From assembly GCA_000507305.1 (NCBI GenBank), contig DF239282.1, positions 238,937 to 302,936 of the forward strand: a DNA stretch of 64,000 bases. The letters run 5' to 3'. This stretch comes from Breviolum minutum Mf 1.05b.01. Lineage: Eukaryota > Sar > Dinophyceae > Suessiales > Symbiodiniaceae. Made by a program: the position numbers and the translations under genes. Each line of letters begins with the position of its first letter. Position 1 is the first letter of the stretch. Positions 29,893 to 40,672 of the stretch are shown here, piece by piece. The notes beneath the pieces were generated by a model that worked only from the letters and a program-made list of their open reading frames with translations, was not told the DNA's origin and searched no databases.

Positions 29893-31040
29893 AGCACATA
29901 TGTACGTAAATGTGATATGGGGTACTCATATGTATGTATATATATGTATATATATCTATGTTCATTTGTTGATATGTGCCAAGGATTCAGGGTTTCCATT
30001 TATATATACCCTGGGGGTCCAGTAAACCAAACAAGTCGTGCCTGGTCTTTAGGATGATCCATGGATTCAGGATTCCCGATCCTACCAATGGGCATAAGTT
30101 TGGTCGGCTTGGACTTCCTGGGTATATTGTACCTCGTGCCAGTTTTGCAGCGTTTTTTTTTGGCATTTAGGTGAATTTTAATGACTGTGCCGCTGTGCCA
30201 TTTGTTTCTTGATCCATTTTAAGTTTTATATGCCAATTGCATATGCTGTGCTTGTTTTGTGCCCATGCCACTTTTTTAGGCAATATTTTGACGACTCCTC
30301 ACATTTTCCCTGGTTTTTTGTGTGTGGGTAGCGATACTCCTGTCATTCATTTGGTCGCACATTTGAAAAACCAACCAATTTCCCGGTCGCATTCCCACCG
30401 ACCGGGGAAAAGGAAGCATCAGCTTCAAGAGTGCCGGCTGGATCCGGGGATACGGGATCGATGGAAGAAATCCGGCCAACCAGTTGAGGTTGGTAGTGTA
30501 TCCGGTTACTTACAGGGTTTTATACATTCCAGGTCGTTAGCCGGATTTCTTCCATCAGTATTTTTTCAGCGTTGAAACCACCAGCAAGACATTCAGTTGC
30601 ATTTTTGAGGGAAGGTCACGTTGTGCAAAAAAAATCCACAGGTCCAAAGTGCCCAAAGTGAGGGGGTTAAGGAGCTAAGTCACCCCCACCCAAAGGGTAC
30701 TTGAACATATTGCACCTCCGAAAATTAACATGGAACCCAAAATTGATGGGTTTTTTCCTTTTCCGAGGTGCCCTTTTTAGGTTCCAGGCACCCAGTTTTT
30801 GGAAGGTGGAAAAATCTCTGGTTTCCACCATTGGCCATTCCTTCCATCCCTCAAGATGGAGACCTGAAAGGTGGCAAATAGTTTTCGGGGCCATGCTGGC
30901 GATCGCCATCGATCCTTTCCAGGTAGTTTATATATAGATATAAATTCAATACGTCACATAGTAGCCAATTCCAACTAACCTTCCGGATTTTTCAGCTGGG
31001 GTTGTTTCATTTCTAGAGTATAGGCCAAACCCCCCAAAAA
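29893..31040. other. Interval without a supported gene
   Basis: Holds the partner of the 24685 repeat (30030-30110), an A-family element at 30461-30562 (GATGGAAGAAATCCGGCC ... GCCGGATTTCTTCCATC), a half C element near 30711, and TA-rich DNA at 29920-29960. Confidence 0.5.
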
Positions 31041-31123
31041 AGATGATGCAAAGAACATCTATCCCATCCCTTGCGGCAAGTTTTGCTTCTCAGAGTGTGG
31101 AAATAGCGGATTTCAATGAAATC

Positions 31124-31172
31124 TCAGGCGAGATCCGTGGTGGAATATGCAGCAATTTCCTGCTTCTCCCGT
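31124..31172 (-). CDS. Candidate terminal exon, minus strand
   Basis: Reads REKQEIAAYSTTDLA to TGA, after CTAAG. Phase-compatible with the exon at 31384-31516 (AG plus A gives Arg). A plus-strand frame at 31046-31177 overlaps (TSIPSLAASFASQSVEIADF). Confidence 0.4.
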
Positions 31173-31383
31173 CTTAGATACGCAGCATCTTGGAGTGGAA
31201 GATGTTACACCCCTCCCAAGCGAAAAGGAAACCGGAAACCCTTTTGATGCCAGCAGATTTGGGGGGTTAAATGTTGAAGATCCCCAAAACTTATAGGGCC
31301 AATTTTAAGCTTTGGTACATTGCGGAAGTATTCCTTTATGAATCATTGAGAACAAACATCCATCGTCACAACCGGCATCTTAC

Positions 31384-31516
31384 CTCCGATTCGGATACCG
31401 CTGGAGATAATTTTCACCAAGAATTTTCTTAGTTTTCCTACTACCAAGTGCTTTGGGAGGGGGTTCAGAGTTAGATTTGCAAGAGCAAACAAAGTCACAC
31501 ACGGTGATGCATATTG
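31384..31516 (-). CDS. Candidate exon, minus strand
   Basis: Reads ICITVCDFVCSCKSNSEPPP and KALGSRKTKKILGENYLQRY, ending CGGAG-GTAAGA, a consensus donor. The opposite strand also has an open frame, but the donor and phase favour this one. Confidence 0.45.
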
Positions 31517-31696
31517 CTTCGAAGTGGAATCCAAATGTAGGATTGACATTTGTGACGTCAAAAACAATGTGTTGGATTTGTGGTTGAAATATCAAATATG
31601 TTTTAAGGTTCCATGTTTGAATATGTTTATGCTGAGTGTTTTTTTTGATTGACTCCGGAGGCGATCTTGCCCGGAAACACTGATTGAAAATAAGAC

Positions 31697-31882
31697 CTGA
31701 TTAAGGAACAATGGTGGGCATAGATGACATAGATTCCCTTTGATGCCATTTCATATCCCAGGCGGGCGATGCAAAATTTGGACTTCGTACTGCATGCAAC
31801 TTTGGCAGCAAAAAAAAACATCTCGCGCGGCTGGATTCCAGGTTCTACAATATTCCATTTGCAGCCCTGAAGTTTAACGAAC
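31697..31882 (-). CDS. Candidate exon, minus strand
   Basis: After ATCATCTTCAG it reads FVKLQGCKWNIVEPGIQPRE, FFFAAKVACSTKSKFC and IARLGYEMASKGIYVIYAHH, ending CAG-GTCTTA. Likely the same minus-strand gene as the two exons to its left. Function unknown. Confidence 0.45.
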
Positions 31883-31999
31883 CTGAAGATGATAGTTTTC
31901 AAGAGGAACTCCTGCCTTTCAACTATTTAAGCTCCAGTTGGATGGGTTTAGAGAACGGAAGTCACACAGTGACACGTAAGATATCTCCTTTGCCAATTG

Positions 32000-32725
32000 A
32001 TTCGAAGACATGGGATGAAACAAGGCATGCTAAGAACCTGCACAAGGCTAACCAGATTCTCATCTGAACTCTCATTTAATTTGTTTCCATACCCCTATAA
32101 TTAAATAGTAATTAAATATATTTATGGGATAAACTCATCAAACCAATAGTCAATAGTTGGGATTTATATGGTTTATTATGGTTTATAGACAAGGGAGTTC
32201 CCATCATCTTGCCGGTGAGATGACCATCCAGATATCTTGCCGGTGCAAACTTTCACTCCAGCTGTCCCACATGAGATGTTGCTTGCACCCTCACGACCTC
32301 AGGGCCGCGCAGGCAAAGGGGTTAAGCCATACATACATATGTGACATAGGAGTACACCCTGGAAAATCAACATTTCGAACCCAAAAGTATGGAGGTATAG
32401 GGAAGATGATCTTCCTCTTTAATTGGATATGTTTGTTACGTTTGCATGTTTATTTTTTTGGGGGGTGTTAGTCATTATTTTGAAATCATAGGTTTTTGTT
32501 TTCTGTTTGAGAAAAAAGAATCAGGCAGGCGAAATGATGCAGGCTGGCATGGTTTAATAGAAGGTAACCCCACATACACATTTTGTTGCATTGATATGGT
32601 CATTGGACTGAAGGAAGGCAACCCCACATGCACCAACTTCGTGTCGCAAAGGGGTTCATCCCGACCCAAAGTGCATGCGGTTTGAGAAGGGAAATGACTT
32701 GAGGACATTATCCCATTTCATTCCA
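32000..32725. other. Interval without a supported gene
   Basis: One F-type element start near 32350 and a direct repeat (AGGCAACCCCACAT and GGTAACCCCACATA) near 32560-32640. No convincing frame. Confidence 0.45.
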
Positions 32726-32834
32726 TCCTCCCTGAAACTAACAGCAAAAGCACCTGGAAATGGATGGTTGGAACACTAAGTTTCCTCTTGGGATGTCCTA
32801 TTTTCAGGGGCGAACATTTAGTTTTGGGGGTGTA
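32726..32834. mobile_element. MITE-like element C
   Basis: TCCTCCCTGAAACTAACAG ... TTTAGTTTTGGGGGTGTA. Confidence 0.7.
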
Positions 32835-32982
32835 TGCAATTTTCTCTTTGGCCTTTTGTTTTCTAAGCATCTTTTTAACTACACCATCCCCCAGATCATG
32901 GGAAATATGGGAATCTATATGCCCTATCAAAGTTATTCATGACCCAGCATTTGAATCATCTTCAGAAAACAAGGCAAAATAA

Positions 32983-33249
32983 ATGTTCAAAGCTCTGGTG
33001 GAAATGCCTGGCGCATTTCTTTCTGCGCTGATCAAGTGTTTGCCTTTTTTCTTCAAGTGCATTGAAACCACATGTTTTGCTACTTTTTCAGCTGTGGCAT
33101 TTTCCCAGGATTTGGTGAATCAGAGTGAGCCAAGCGAGGAAGAACGAAAAGCAGCTCAGTCAAAATTGGACGACACGTGGCTTTGTTTTTGTCCAAAACT
33201 GTTCAGTGTCCAAAAATCCTGCACCAAATGCATGCTGATGGTGGGATAA
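32983..33249 (+). CDS. Candidate gene start or exon
   Basis: From ATG: MFKALVEMPGAFLSALIKCL, then SQDLVNQSEPSEEERKAAQS and KLDDTWLCFCPK. The same frame just upstream also reads as protein (IHDPAFESSSENKAK) and is separated only by a TAA, so either a stop has appeared or two exons meet. TTTTGCTACTTTTTCAG at 33090 is a good acceptor. An A-type repeat end overlaps the 3' part. Confidence 0.45.
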   Translation: MFKALVEMPGAFLSALIKCLPFFFKCIETTCFATFSAVAFSQDLVNQSEPSEEERKAAQSKLDDTWLCFCPKLFSVQKSCTKCMLMVG

Positions 33250-33831
33250 ACTACCTCATGCAGGACCTCTTCTATCAACAGCTTTCACCACCATGGTATC
33301 TGAAGTGTAATGTACTTGGTGCGAGGTGCTTTTTTGCATACAGGCATCTAGAAGTCTAAAACCTCTGTAACTACAGCCATGCTGAAGCCAAATAAGCCCT
33401 ATCGATTTAAGCCAGGCTGGTTGCCAGGCTTATATATCTTTACCTGACACCAATTCAGATTCATTGCCAGTGTAAGATGGTATTAGAATGGAGTTTCTTT
33501 GAAATCTATCTATCCCTACACATATGATCACATATGTATATATTTTTTTTAATTTTACAGTATTATTAGAATCCTACAAGAATCTGAGTAGAACAATTTG
33601 TTTAGGTGATGTTCTTGGCAAGCCCTTCTGATGGGTTAAATATGTTTTCTTTATTTCGGTATCCCAACTTTTTGAAAGTCTTTTTTTTTTGGGGGGGGGG
33701 GGCAATTATGGCGTCATCAGCCGGGGTCGCCTCAAGTGGTGGTTAATGGGCCCTCATACCACACTTGTCATTTATTTGCCGAGGGAGTTTGGATCCCTGA
33801 AACATCCGAAATGAAATCATGGTTGATTTAG

Positions 33832-33990
33832 TTTGTGTTGCTTGCTTGCTTGCTTGGTTGCTTGGTTCGTTAGTTGGTTGGTCGGTTGGTCGGACAGTCG
33901 GTCGGTTGGTTGGTTGGTTCGTTGGTCGGTCGGTCGGTCGGTCGGTCGGTCAGTGGGTTGGTTGGTTGGTTGGTCGGTGTTTGTTGTATT
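33832..33990. repeat. Tetranucleotide array (GGTT/GGTC/TTGC)n
   Basis: TTGCTTGC, TTGGTTGG and TCGGTCGG runs without interruption. Frames across it are artefacts. A 13-G run lies at 33690 and a (CA)n tract at 34067-34096. Confidence 0.9.
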
Positions 33991-34061
33991 TGTTGTTTGT
34001 TGTTTGTTGCTTAAAAAAACCACCAATTTTTATCACTGTTTTATTGTGACCTTTTCCAAGT

Positions 34062-34095
<34 letters not shown>

Positions 34096-34104
34096 TCACC
34101 TTTT

Positions 34105-34188
34105 TGGGAATCTAAGGGGGAAACCCACCCCCAATGCCACCCCCAAGAAATCTGCCGGCCTTTTTTGGGAGTTTTCCTTAGATTCCCA
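34105..34188. mobile_element. MITE-like element H
   Basis: Starts TGGGAATCTAAGGGGGAAAC and ends TTTCCTTAGATTCCCA, with internal AAGAAATCTGCCGGCCTTTT. Relatives at 52033, 53210 and 60189. Confidence 0.75.
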
Positions 34189-34331
34189 GAAATCACCTTG
34201 TGGGTTTCCCTTGGTAAATGCCAGGTCATCCAGGCATGCCTTGAAACCTTGGAGGTGTCTGGGGAGGGGTTTGAGGTGTCAGGGGGGTCCCCCGGTCAGG
34301 ATTAGTTGAGTAAATGAGAAAAAAACATATA

Positions 34332-34455
34332 CACCTCTGAAATTAAGATGGAACCTGAACATGCTGGTATACAAAATTAAAAAGAAAATCTCCTTTTCCA
34401 GCGGGTCCATTTTCCGGTTTCTATATGTTAAATCTTCGGGATGTTTTTGGGGGGA
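34332..34455. mobile_element. MITE-like element F, subtype 2
   Basis: ACACCTCTGAAATTAAGATG, GGAACCTGAACATGCTGGT and ATTTTCCGGTTTCTA; almost the same sequence recurs at 37540-37655. Confidence 0.7.
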
Positions 34456-34701
34456 TGTAATGTATAAACTCCCTTAGTAAATGCATAGGACTGGAATATG
34501 TACAGTACATGTTTACCATGAATCCCATGGATCAATCCCATGGATCCTAGGGGTATATTTATTGGTTTTTTTTGCTACCCAGTTGTGTGGGGATCATAGG
34601 TAAACTGTAATTGAGGGTTTGTAACATCGAAAAAGGCATAGGGTAAACGCATCGGAATAGCAAAATTATATACACCTTGGGTTCCCCCCCCCTCCCAGAA
34701 A

Positions 34702-35242
34702 CAGTGGCAAATGAAAGTTTAGGTTGGGATCCCCTACCAAAAATGGTTCATAATCCTGGTGGTGACTGTTACTGGGCAGGGGGACAACCCAAGATATAGG
34801 GATTCTACTACCAGTTACAGTATGTCGGGATTATAAGCCATTAGGATTCCTTATAGACAACCAGCATAATGAAAAGTAAGAGGGTCATTTTGGTGGCTCA
34901 GTTGAGATGACCCTCTTTGGCAGTAACGATGTAACAATGACATCCCTACCCTCCCTCCAAACCTCAAAAATGTAAGGTACAACAATGTTAATCACACATT
35001 TCAGCATCATCAGACTTACCAGGAATGTTTTGTGGGTCATACCTTTTAGATTTTAACGACGGAATACTCGGGAAAGGGGGTATCCCCAAGCTGGACAATG
35101 AAAGCCTGCTGGTCTTTGGTGGTCAGTCCAAATTGTATCAACATATTACTTGGAACCAACCCCCACACAGGATGCCAGTCAGCACCAGTAGTATGAACCA
35201 TTTTTTGTAGGGAATCCCAACCTAAACCTTCATTTGTGACTG
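34702..35242. mobile_element. 541-bp element with long inverted repeats
   Basis: Left end CAGTGGCAAATGAAAGTTTA and right end TAAACCTTCATTTGTGACTG are inverse, and the match continues for about 65 bp through GGTTGGGATYCCCTAC and AAAAATGGTTCATA. Repeat E lies inside near the left end (34785-34920). The interior frame at 35025-35210 is of doubtful coding value. Confidence 0.75.
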
Positions 35243-35840
35243 TGAACCTGGGTGGGGGGTAGAGCGAACATATTACCGTATATTGTTTTTTTAATGTTTC
35301 TTTAATTATTGGGATACTTTGCTAATATCACCTACTAGTATGGGAAGTTACTAAATTACTCTTCAAAAGCTTGCGATGCCCCAATGATGGTGCAATCTTA
35401 CATTTTGAGGTGCCATGGGTGCCAAGACTGATGTTCCAATGTTGGATTTTCAGTAACAGGTGCTGATATCACGCTAAAGTCTTTGGAAAGTCATTTTGAT
35501 TAGGGTTGATTCTGTTGGGATGGATGTTACAAATCAGGGGCAGTTGCCTTATTTTTGGGGACGTGAAGCACCCTTTTGAAATCACTTGGCACATCGCAAG
35601 TGCTACCCACTCCGACACTAACATCTCACCCCTTGAAGAATCAATGGTTCAGGTGCGAACTGTCAATTTCAAGGGATGTGTTTTTAGCTTCTATTTGGTG
35701 CTTGAAGGGCCAAGCATAGCTGACTTGAGGCCGGAATCCTTGCTGTGCTAAGCACGTGATCGTCAGGTTGATGTACAGGCTACCAACGAACAAACAAATA
35801 TCAACGTGTCCGTGTTCAACGTGTTTTTCCCTTCCCCAAG

Positions 35841-35878
35841 AAGCGTTGTCCCTGAAGGAGGCCTTATCACTTGTCTCT
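35841..35878 (+). CDS. Nucleotidyltransferase gene, candidate exon 1 of those seen
   Basis: After CCCTTCCCCAAG the frame reads ALSLKEALSLVS and ends TCT-GTAAGC in phase 0, matching the next exon. The helix-like sequence fits the region just before the catalytic strand of Cid1-type enzymes. Earlier exons are probable; 35584-35656 (SATHSDTNISPLEESMVQ, donor CAG-GTGCGA) is one candidate. Confidence 0.45.
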
Positions 35879-36072
35879 GTAAGCCTTCATAGTTCAGTCA
35901 TTTAATGGGGCATTCTGCCCACATGGCGATTTTGGCCTATAAGTATCATGGCCTCATGACAATATGCATCCCTCCTATAAGGTGGCCCTTCCGTACATCT
36001 CTAGGTTCCAACCCCACCCCAACCAACACCCCCCAACCACCCTTCCCGGGCCCCATCCCTCCAATCTTCCAG

Positions 36073-36189
36073 GCCTTGGTCCTTGGCTTGGGCGATACTT
36101 GGCAAATCCATGCTTTTGGGAGCGCTGCTAATGGCTTTAGCAGTACTCAAAGTGATTTGGACGTCACCTGTTTCTTAGCTGGAAAAACG
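36073..36189 (+). CDS. Nucleotidyltransferase catalytic exon (Cid1/TUTase/noncanonical poly(A) polymerase type)
   Basis: After the acceptor CCTCCAATCTTCCAG the frame reads ALVLGLGDTWQIHAFGSAAN and GFSSTQSDLDVTCFL. FGS followed by ten residues and then D-L-D is the hG[GS]x(9-13)D[DE/h]D signature of DNA polymerase beta-like nucleotidyltransferases; the SDLD wording is typical of the Cid1/TUTase/ncPAP group, which adds U or A to RNA 3' ends. The exon end is uncertain: a GC donor after FL, or a GA donor after AGKT, would keep phase 0. Three further exons to 39650 continue the expected domain order. Confidence 0.65.
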
Positions 36190-36231
36190 GAACAATTTTC
36201 CCATACAGAATCCCCATGATACTGGTAGTAT

Positions 36232-36311
36232 GTATACCTAACATGAATGCCTTAATACTTAACTTTATGGATTTCATGTAGGTAAATATGCCAGTCCCAT
36301 GGATCCTATGG
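36232..36311. mobile_element. MITE-like element G, intronic
   Basis: Right end TAAATATGCCAGTCCCATGG then ATCCTATGGG; the left end is diverged. It lies in the presumed intron after the SDLD exon. Confidence 0.6.
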
Positions 36312-37143
36312 GTACAACAAGATGGGATGGGATGGAGTGAAGAGAGAATGCAGGTGATTTTGGGATATTTTTTCGCAACAAACCGGTTTTGAAAAGGAAG
36401 GTTATGAGCTTAAACATTTGCAGCTTCTCTTTGTTTTTTGATGGGTATCGAATGGAAAGTTGTATGGAAAGGAAACTTTTAAGACCTAAACGCACACAAA
36501 AAAAGCAGTCAAGATTTTGTTGAAACTGGGTGAGGATTGTGGGTGAACCAGGATGAGTTTCCCACAACAAAAAAAAACGCCTCGGAAAATTCACATGTTC
36601 CCCCTAATTTTTTGGGGCCATTTCAAAGATCAAGTTTTCATTTTCCACTTTTCAAAGCCTCTTTTTGCGGGGAGGCAACTGGCAAGGCCATATTCCTGGA
36701 AAAAACATGTGGTGAAACCTCGCTTTGGAGGAACTAAAAGGTGGGGGCCCATAAATCCAGGGGCGCCAGTAGGGGCTTATAAATTCATCCATAGAGGTAT
36801 TTTAAATGTGACTTACTCCTTTATAAGGCCATTTTGGTAAGGTTTATAACTACATTTGGAATAACGATCCTAGGGGCCCGCCCAAGTTTGCAGTTTTGGC
36901 CATTTCATTCAATTCGTTCCTTGAATTTTCACAATTGATCCTTGCGGAAGATCAACATTTCACGAACATGATATGTTGTTTCCAATGAGTGGCCTGTTTC
37001 ACCAAGCTGGACGCAAGGAGAATGCAGATGTTTGTCCTAGTTAGTGTGATCCTCCGTTTCACAAGAGTGAACCACCGCGACTTTGTCTGGCAGGGGATCC
37101 CTATGATGTATGAAGCATCAACCTCCACTTTCCGTTGTTGCAG

Positions 37144-37260
37144 CATCGTCCCAGCAAGTTTCTGAGTTTAGTACTTTGGAGGGTCACCTCCAGTTATACC
37201 CCAAGATATTCAGGCAACCAGCGGGAAAGTTAAGACAAGCCAAGAAAGTCCGTTCTTCCG
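37144..37260 (+). CDS. Candidate exon within the nucleotidyltransferase interval
   Basis: Acceptor TTTCCGTTGTTGCAG; reads SSQQVSEFSTLEGHLQLYPK and IFRQPAGKLRQAKKVRSS; ends G-GTCAGC. Its phase does not fit 37676 directly, so it may be alternative, or part of another gene. Confidence 0.35.
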
Positions 37261-37440
37261 GTCAGCAAAAATCAAACTTTTCATCAGCTTTTCTGAAACT
37301 GTTAAAAGGTGTGAATCAGTTCAGCCAACTATTTATATAGCCCCCTTTATTCTTTGGTAGATCATGCAACCATATCCAACCCTCCAAAACTTTCGAAGTT
37401 TGAAATTTTGAAATGCACCGATTGGGCATTGAACATTTCA

Positions 37441-37539
37441 CTAGGTGGTGGTTTCGAATATTTGTTATTTTCATCCCTATTTGGGGAAGATTTCCCATTT
37501 TGACTAATATTTTTCAGATGGGTTGAAACCACCAACTAG
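37441..37539. mobile_element. MITE-like element D
   Basis: Starts CTAGGTGGTGGTTTCGAATA and ends GGGTTGAAACCACCAACTAG. An F-type copy follows directly. Confidence 0.85.
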
Positions 37540-37675
37540 ATATACACCCCTGATAATGAAGATGGAACCTGAACATGCTGGTCTACAAAATTAAAAAGGC
37601 ATCTCCTGTTCCAGGGGGTCCATTTTCCGGGTTCTATGTTAAATCTTTTAGAACGCCACTCCTTGAGGCTTCCAG

Positions 37676-37761
37676 CAAGGCGTTGGGCTTCAAGATAGTA
37701 TGTCAGCCATTCAGGAACTTAAAACGTGTGGAGACCCAGACGTTGACCAGGAGATTTCAGG
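37676..37761 (+). CDS. Nucleotidyltransferase gene, candidate exon
   Basis: After GAGGCTTCCAG the frame reads QGVGLQDSMSAIQELKTCGD and PDVDQEISG, ending GG-GTTGAA. The two leftover bases fit the exon at 38585. It corresponds to the linker between the SDLD strand and the next helix. The frame would reach a TGA at 37784 if unspliced. Confidence 0.45.
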
Positions 37762-38584
37762 GTTGAAACCAAGGCTTTCCCGGTGAACACCCTCACTGAA
37801 GCTAACCTTTTCGCAGAAAATGGATGGTTGGAAGATGAAATTTAATGAAATTTATTTTGGAGCCCGGCCTATTTTTCAGGGGCGAGCTGATTATGTTTGG
37901 GAGGTTATTATCATTTCTCAAATGATTTGAAGAGAGAATAAGTTCAACTTATTCAATTCGCAACTCTTGCAGCCAATAGCAAACCTAGTAGTGTTTGTAA
38001 AAAGTTTGGATTGTTTACATATCTATATAGACGCGTACTGCCGCTTAGATGTTGACATCATTCCATGGAGGCCTTAAGGGAAACTAAGGCAAGGGAGAAT
38101 AGTTGGCATAGATGCCGTTGGTTCATGTATGGCGCTATGCCTGGCATTGCTATGCCATGCCATACTGGCTCCCTCGAAGGAAAAAGAACGTATGGTTTTC
38201 CTTGCAACTGCAGGGATACTGTAATCCGAATATATAGTATATAAGAAAAATACATATATATATATATATTTATGTATACACCTTGTTTTAATAGGCAAAC
38301 CAGTAATAGTGGATTATCGTTTGAGATGATTTAAAGCTTATCACAGACCCAGTTTATTTGAAATATGAGGGGCAAATGTTTTCCTTGATCAATAGGATAT
38401 GATATGACATTTTGTAATATTGAACTCTCCTTTAGTACATTTTAGTACGAGTTGTTGTATCAATCCAACTTTAAGTAAAACAATCCCTGAGCCATGCTTG
38501 AAATCAATCCAACTTAACTAAAACCTTTCCATGTCTTTCGCCAATGCAATCCCACCGATGCCGGGACGCCTCCCAGCCGTCCAG

Positions 38585-38633
38585 GAAGTTGGCTCCGCTC
38601 ATTCGTCAAGAGCCACGCTTACAAATCATCGAG
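38585..38633 (+). CDS. Nucleotidyltransferase gene, candidate short exon
   Basis: After GCCGTCCAG it reads KLAPLIRQEPRLQIIE and ends GAG-GCGCAT (a GC donor, which dinoflagellates use). Phase fits both neighbours. The sequence suits the helix before the ARIPILKL strand. A competing frame from the ATG at 38531 (MSFANAIPPMPGRLPAV) is also open. Confidence 0.45.
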
Positions 38634-39328
38634 GCGCATCCTTCAGCGTAGAAATTGCGTCGCCTTTTTTTGGGTCAGCAGAATTTGTTTCTTCAGCAAA
38701 AATGAAGAGAAAAAAACATGTTTTTGTTGTTGTTGTGGTGGTGGTCGTTGTTGTTTGTTGATTGCTTATGTTTGGGGGTGGTGGGAGGGCTCCCAAAGAA
38801 ATTTGTGTTTTTGCTTACTTCAGGTTTGACATGTTGGGAGTGATTCTCCCAAAAAAAGCTCAATGATTTCACCATACCTGTTGGATACCTCAATGTTTTG
38901 CTTGGGAAACTGCGATGAAGTGTGATGTCATGACATCATGAGACATGGTGCGCAACTCTTCCTAGAGAGTCACCTGCAAGGTGACTAACCCTTCGGTTTT
39001 TTTAGTTGATATGATTGGCAATATGAGTCAATCTCCCTGAAAAACTCACATGACAAAGGAAAATCACGATTTTAAGTAGGAGATACATCTTCAAATGCTT
39101 GGTTTTCAGGGGGAGTAAGCCTCTGAAAGCAAACAATTACATGTCGGAGTTTCTCGATTCTCTTTTAATTCCTGGAAGGTTCATTGATTGATCATGGCCG
39201 AAAGGCAAGAACAAAAAACAAGTTCTGATTCTTTCAAAAGCAATTGACAAAGTGATTTCACCACCAATTATGATTAGCACTGTCAATCTTTTCCATCCTT
39301 TAAGTTTTAACATGGAACCTGCAAATAT

Positions 39329-39423
39329 ATACCCTCCCTGAAACTAACAGTTTGCACCTGAAAATGGATGGTTGGAAGCCACAACTTTCCTTTTTGTGCC
39401 CTTTTTAACTTTTCAGGGGTACA
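39329..39423. mobile_element. MITE-like element C, shortened
   Basis: ATACCCTCCCTGAAACTAAC at the left and TTTTCAGGGGTACA at the right. Confidence 0.7.
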
Positions 39424-39516
39424 TCCCAAAAAGAGGAGGAGGGTGGTTAAAAATCCGTAAAAATCCTCCAATTTCATGGATGATATCGCGGAGAAAAAGT
39501 GTTTTTATCGCTTCAG

Positions 39517-39650
39517 GAAGTGTGGAATGCACGTATTCCCATCCTCAAACTTCGCTTTGACACGACTTTGGATGTGGAATCTTGGAACTCCGATAACTGC
39601 CACTGCGATTTTTGTTTCGCAAAAACTGCCAAGAGGTGTTTGCATGACAG
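39517..39650 (+). CDS. Nucleotidyltransferase gene, exon with third catalytic strand
   Basis: Acceptor TTTTTATCGCTTCAG; reads EVWNARIPILKLRFDTTLDV then ESWNSDNCHCDFCF, ending CAG-GTAGGT. A-R-I-P-I-L-K-L followed by an acidic L-D-V-E is the strand that carries the third catalytic acid in Cid1-like enzymes. The part after LDVE does not resemble the usual NN...NT segment, so the exon may end earlier or the protein is divergent. Possible later parts are 40154-40252 and 45074-45273 (RHWAKREKIC). Confidence 0.55.
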
Positions 39651-40153
39651 GTAGGTAGGCTTCAAAAGTTTTGGTTGTCAGTTTTGTGCCGCAAATGAAA
39701 TGGACGATGTTTAAGAGATTGATGTTTTGACCATAGTCCAACTGTTCTTTTTTTTGGAGTCCATCATAGCCATGGCCAATATTTGAATCATCAACTCTCC
39801 CAATTTTGAAAAGATGCGGCAGGGGCGTTTCTGAGGGGCTTTAACCGGGGACACTTGGGTTCGAACCTTTTTGAATAGTGATGGACTAGCATCAAACGAA
39901 ACAGAAAATGCTAGCTGATGACAACTGGATGGCAAATAGGGATTTTTGATGTTTCATCGTCCGGAGCTGTCCCCATTCAATTTTTGAGTTTCTTGTGCAT
40001 CTGGAAAATCCATGTTGGTCTAGATGTCCCACATTTAAGGTCTACATTTTCGACATGATGTTTGGAAAGCAACAAGCCTTCAAATGGTTCATACTCCATT
40101 GCAATTTGAGTTTCCATGCGCCTCCATGTGCAGTAACTAATGTTTTGCTACAG

Positions 40154-40252
40154 TATGACGTGGCTCGATCGAAGGGACCCCCCATCAATGGCTTCGGAAC
40201 AGGTTCATACCGAATCAAGGATCAAGATTTAGCTGATCGAAGTGCTGATTGA
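40154..40252 (+). CDS. Candidate exon
   Basis: Acceptor GTTTTGCTACAG; reads YDVARSKGPPINGFGTGSYR and IKDQDLADRSAD to a stop. May belong to the nucleotidyltransferase gene. Confidence 0.35.
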   Translation, partial: YDVARSKGPPINGFGTGSYRIKDQDLADRSAD

Positions 40253-40433
40253 GGTTGCTGATTTATTGTATAACAAACAAACCAGTGCAAGGAAGACTGA
40301 CATTCTTTGGTTATGTGCTCAAATTAGTAAGCGAGCACCCATGAAACACCAATCAACCTAAATCTATACCAATCTATTATTTTTCTAGCATATGCATTCT
40401 CCATGTGAAGATTTCTTTCACACCCCGTGAAAA

Positions 40434-40597
40434 TATACCATCCCCAAAAGGAAAGGATCGTCTTCCAAGCTCAGCATCCATTGTGCAGGGGCTATATATA
40501 TATATATATATATATGTTTATCATATATATATATATGTGTNTATATATATATATGTTTATCATATATATATATATGTGTTAAACTTCGAGGGTGTAA
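40434..40597. mobile_element. MITE-like element C, expanded by TA repeats
   Basis: Left ATACCATCCCC and AAGGAAAGGATCGTCTTCCA, right AAACTTCGAGGGTGTA, with about 75 bases of TA-rich repeat and one N in the middle. Confidence 0.6.
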
Positions 40598-40672
40598 GGA
40601 TATGATATTCCTTTCTTTACCTTTTAGGTTTGGCAGATCCCACGTAACTTACCTGAATCGACTGCCCCACAG

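Noticed and set aside
33600..34100. CRISPR-like regular repeats
   Set aside because: They are uninterrupted tetranucleotide and dinucleotide arrays without spacers, and the sequence is eukaryotic.
33833..34309. 158-codon plus ORF
   Set aside because: Runs through the GGTT/GGTC array and a CA microsatellite.
34880..34912. TCATTTTGGTGGCTCAG in repeat E
   Set aside because: Resemblance to the spliced leader needs an insertion, and the other E copies do not keep it.
39850..39875. GGGTTCGAACC, a tRNA B-box-like sequence
   Set aside because: The flanking bases do not form a T-stem, and no acceptor or anticodon arm is visible upstream.
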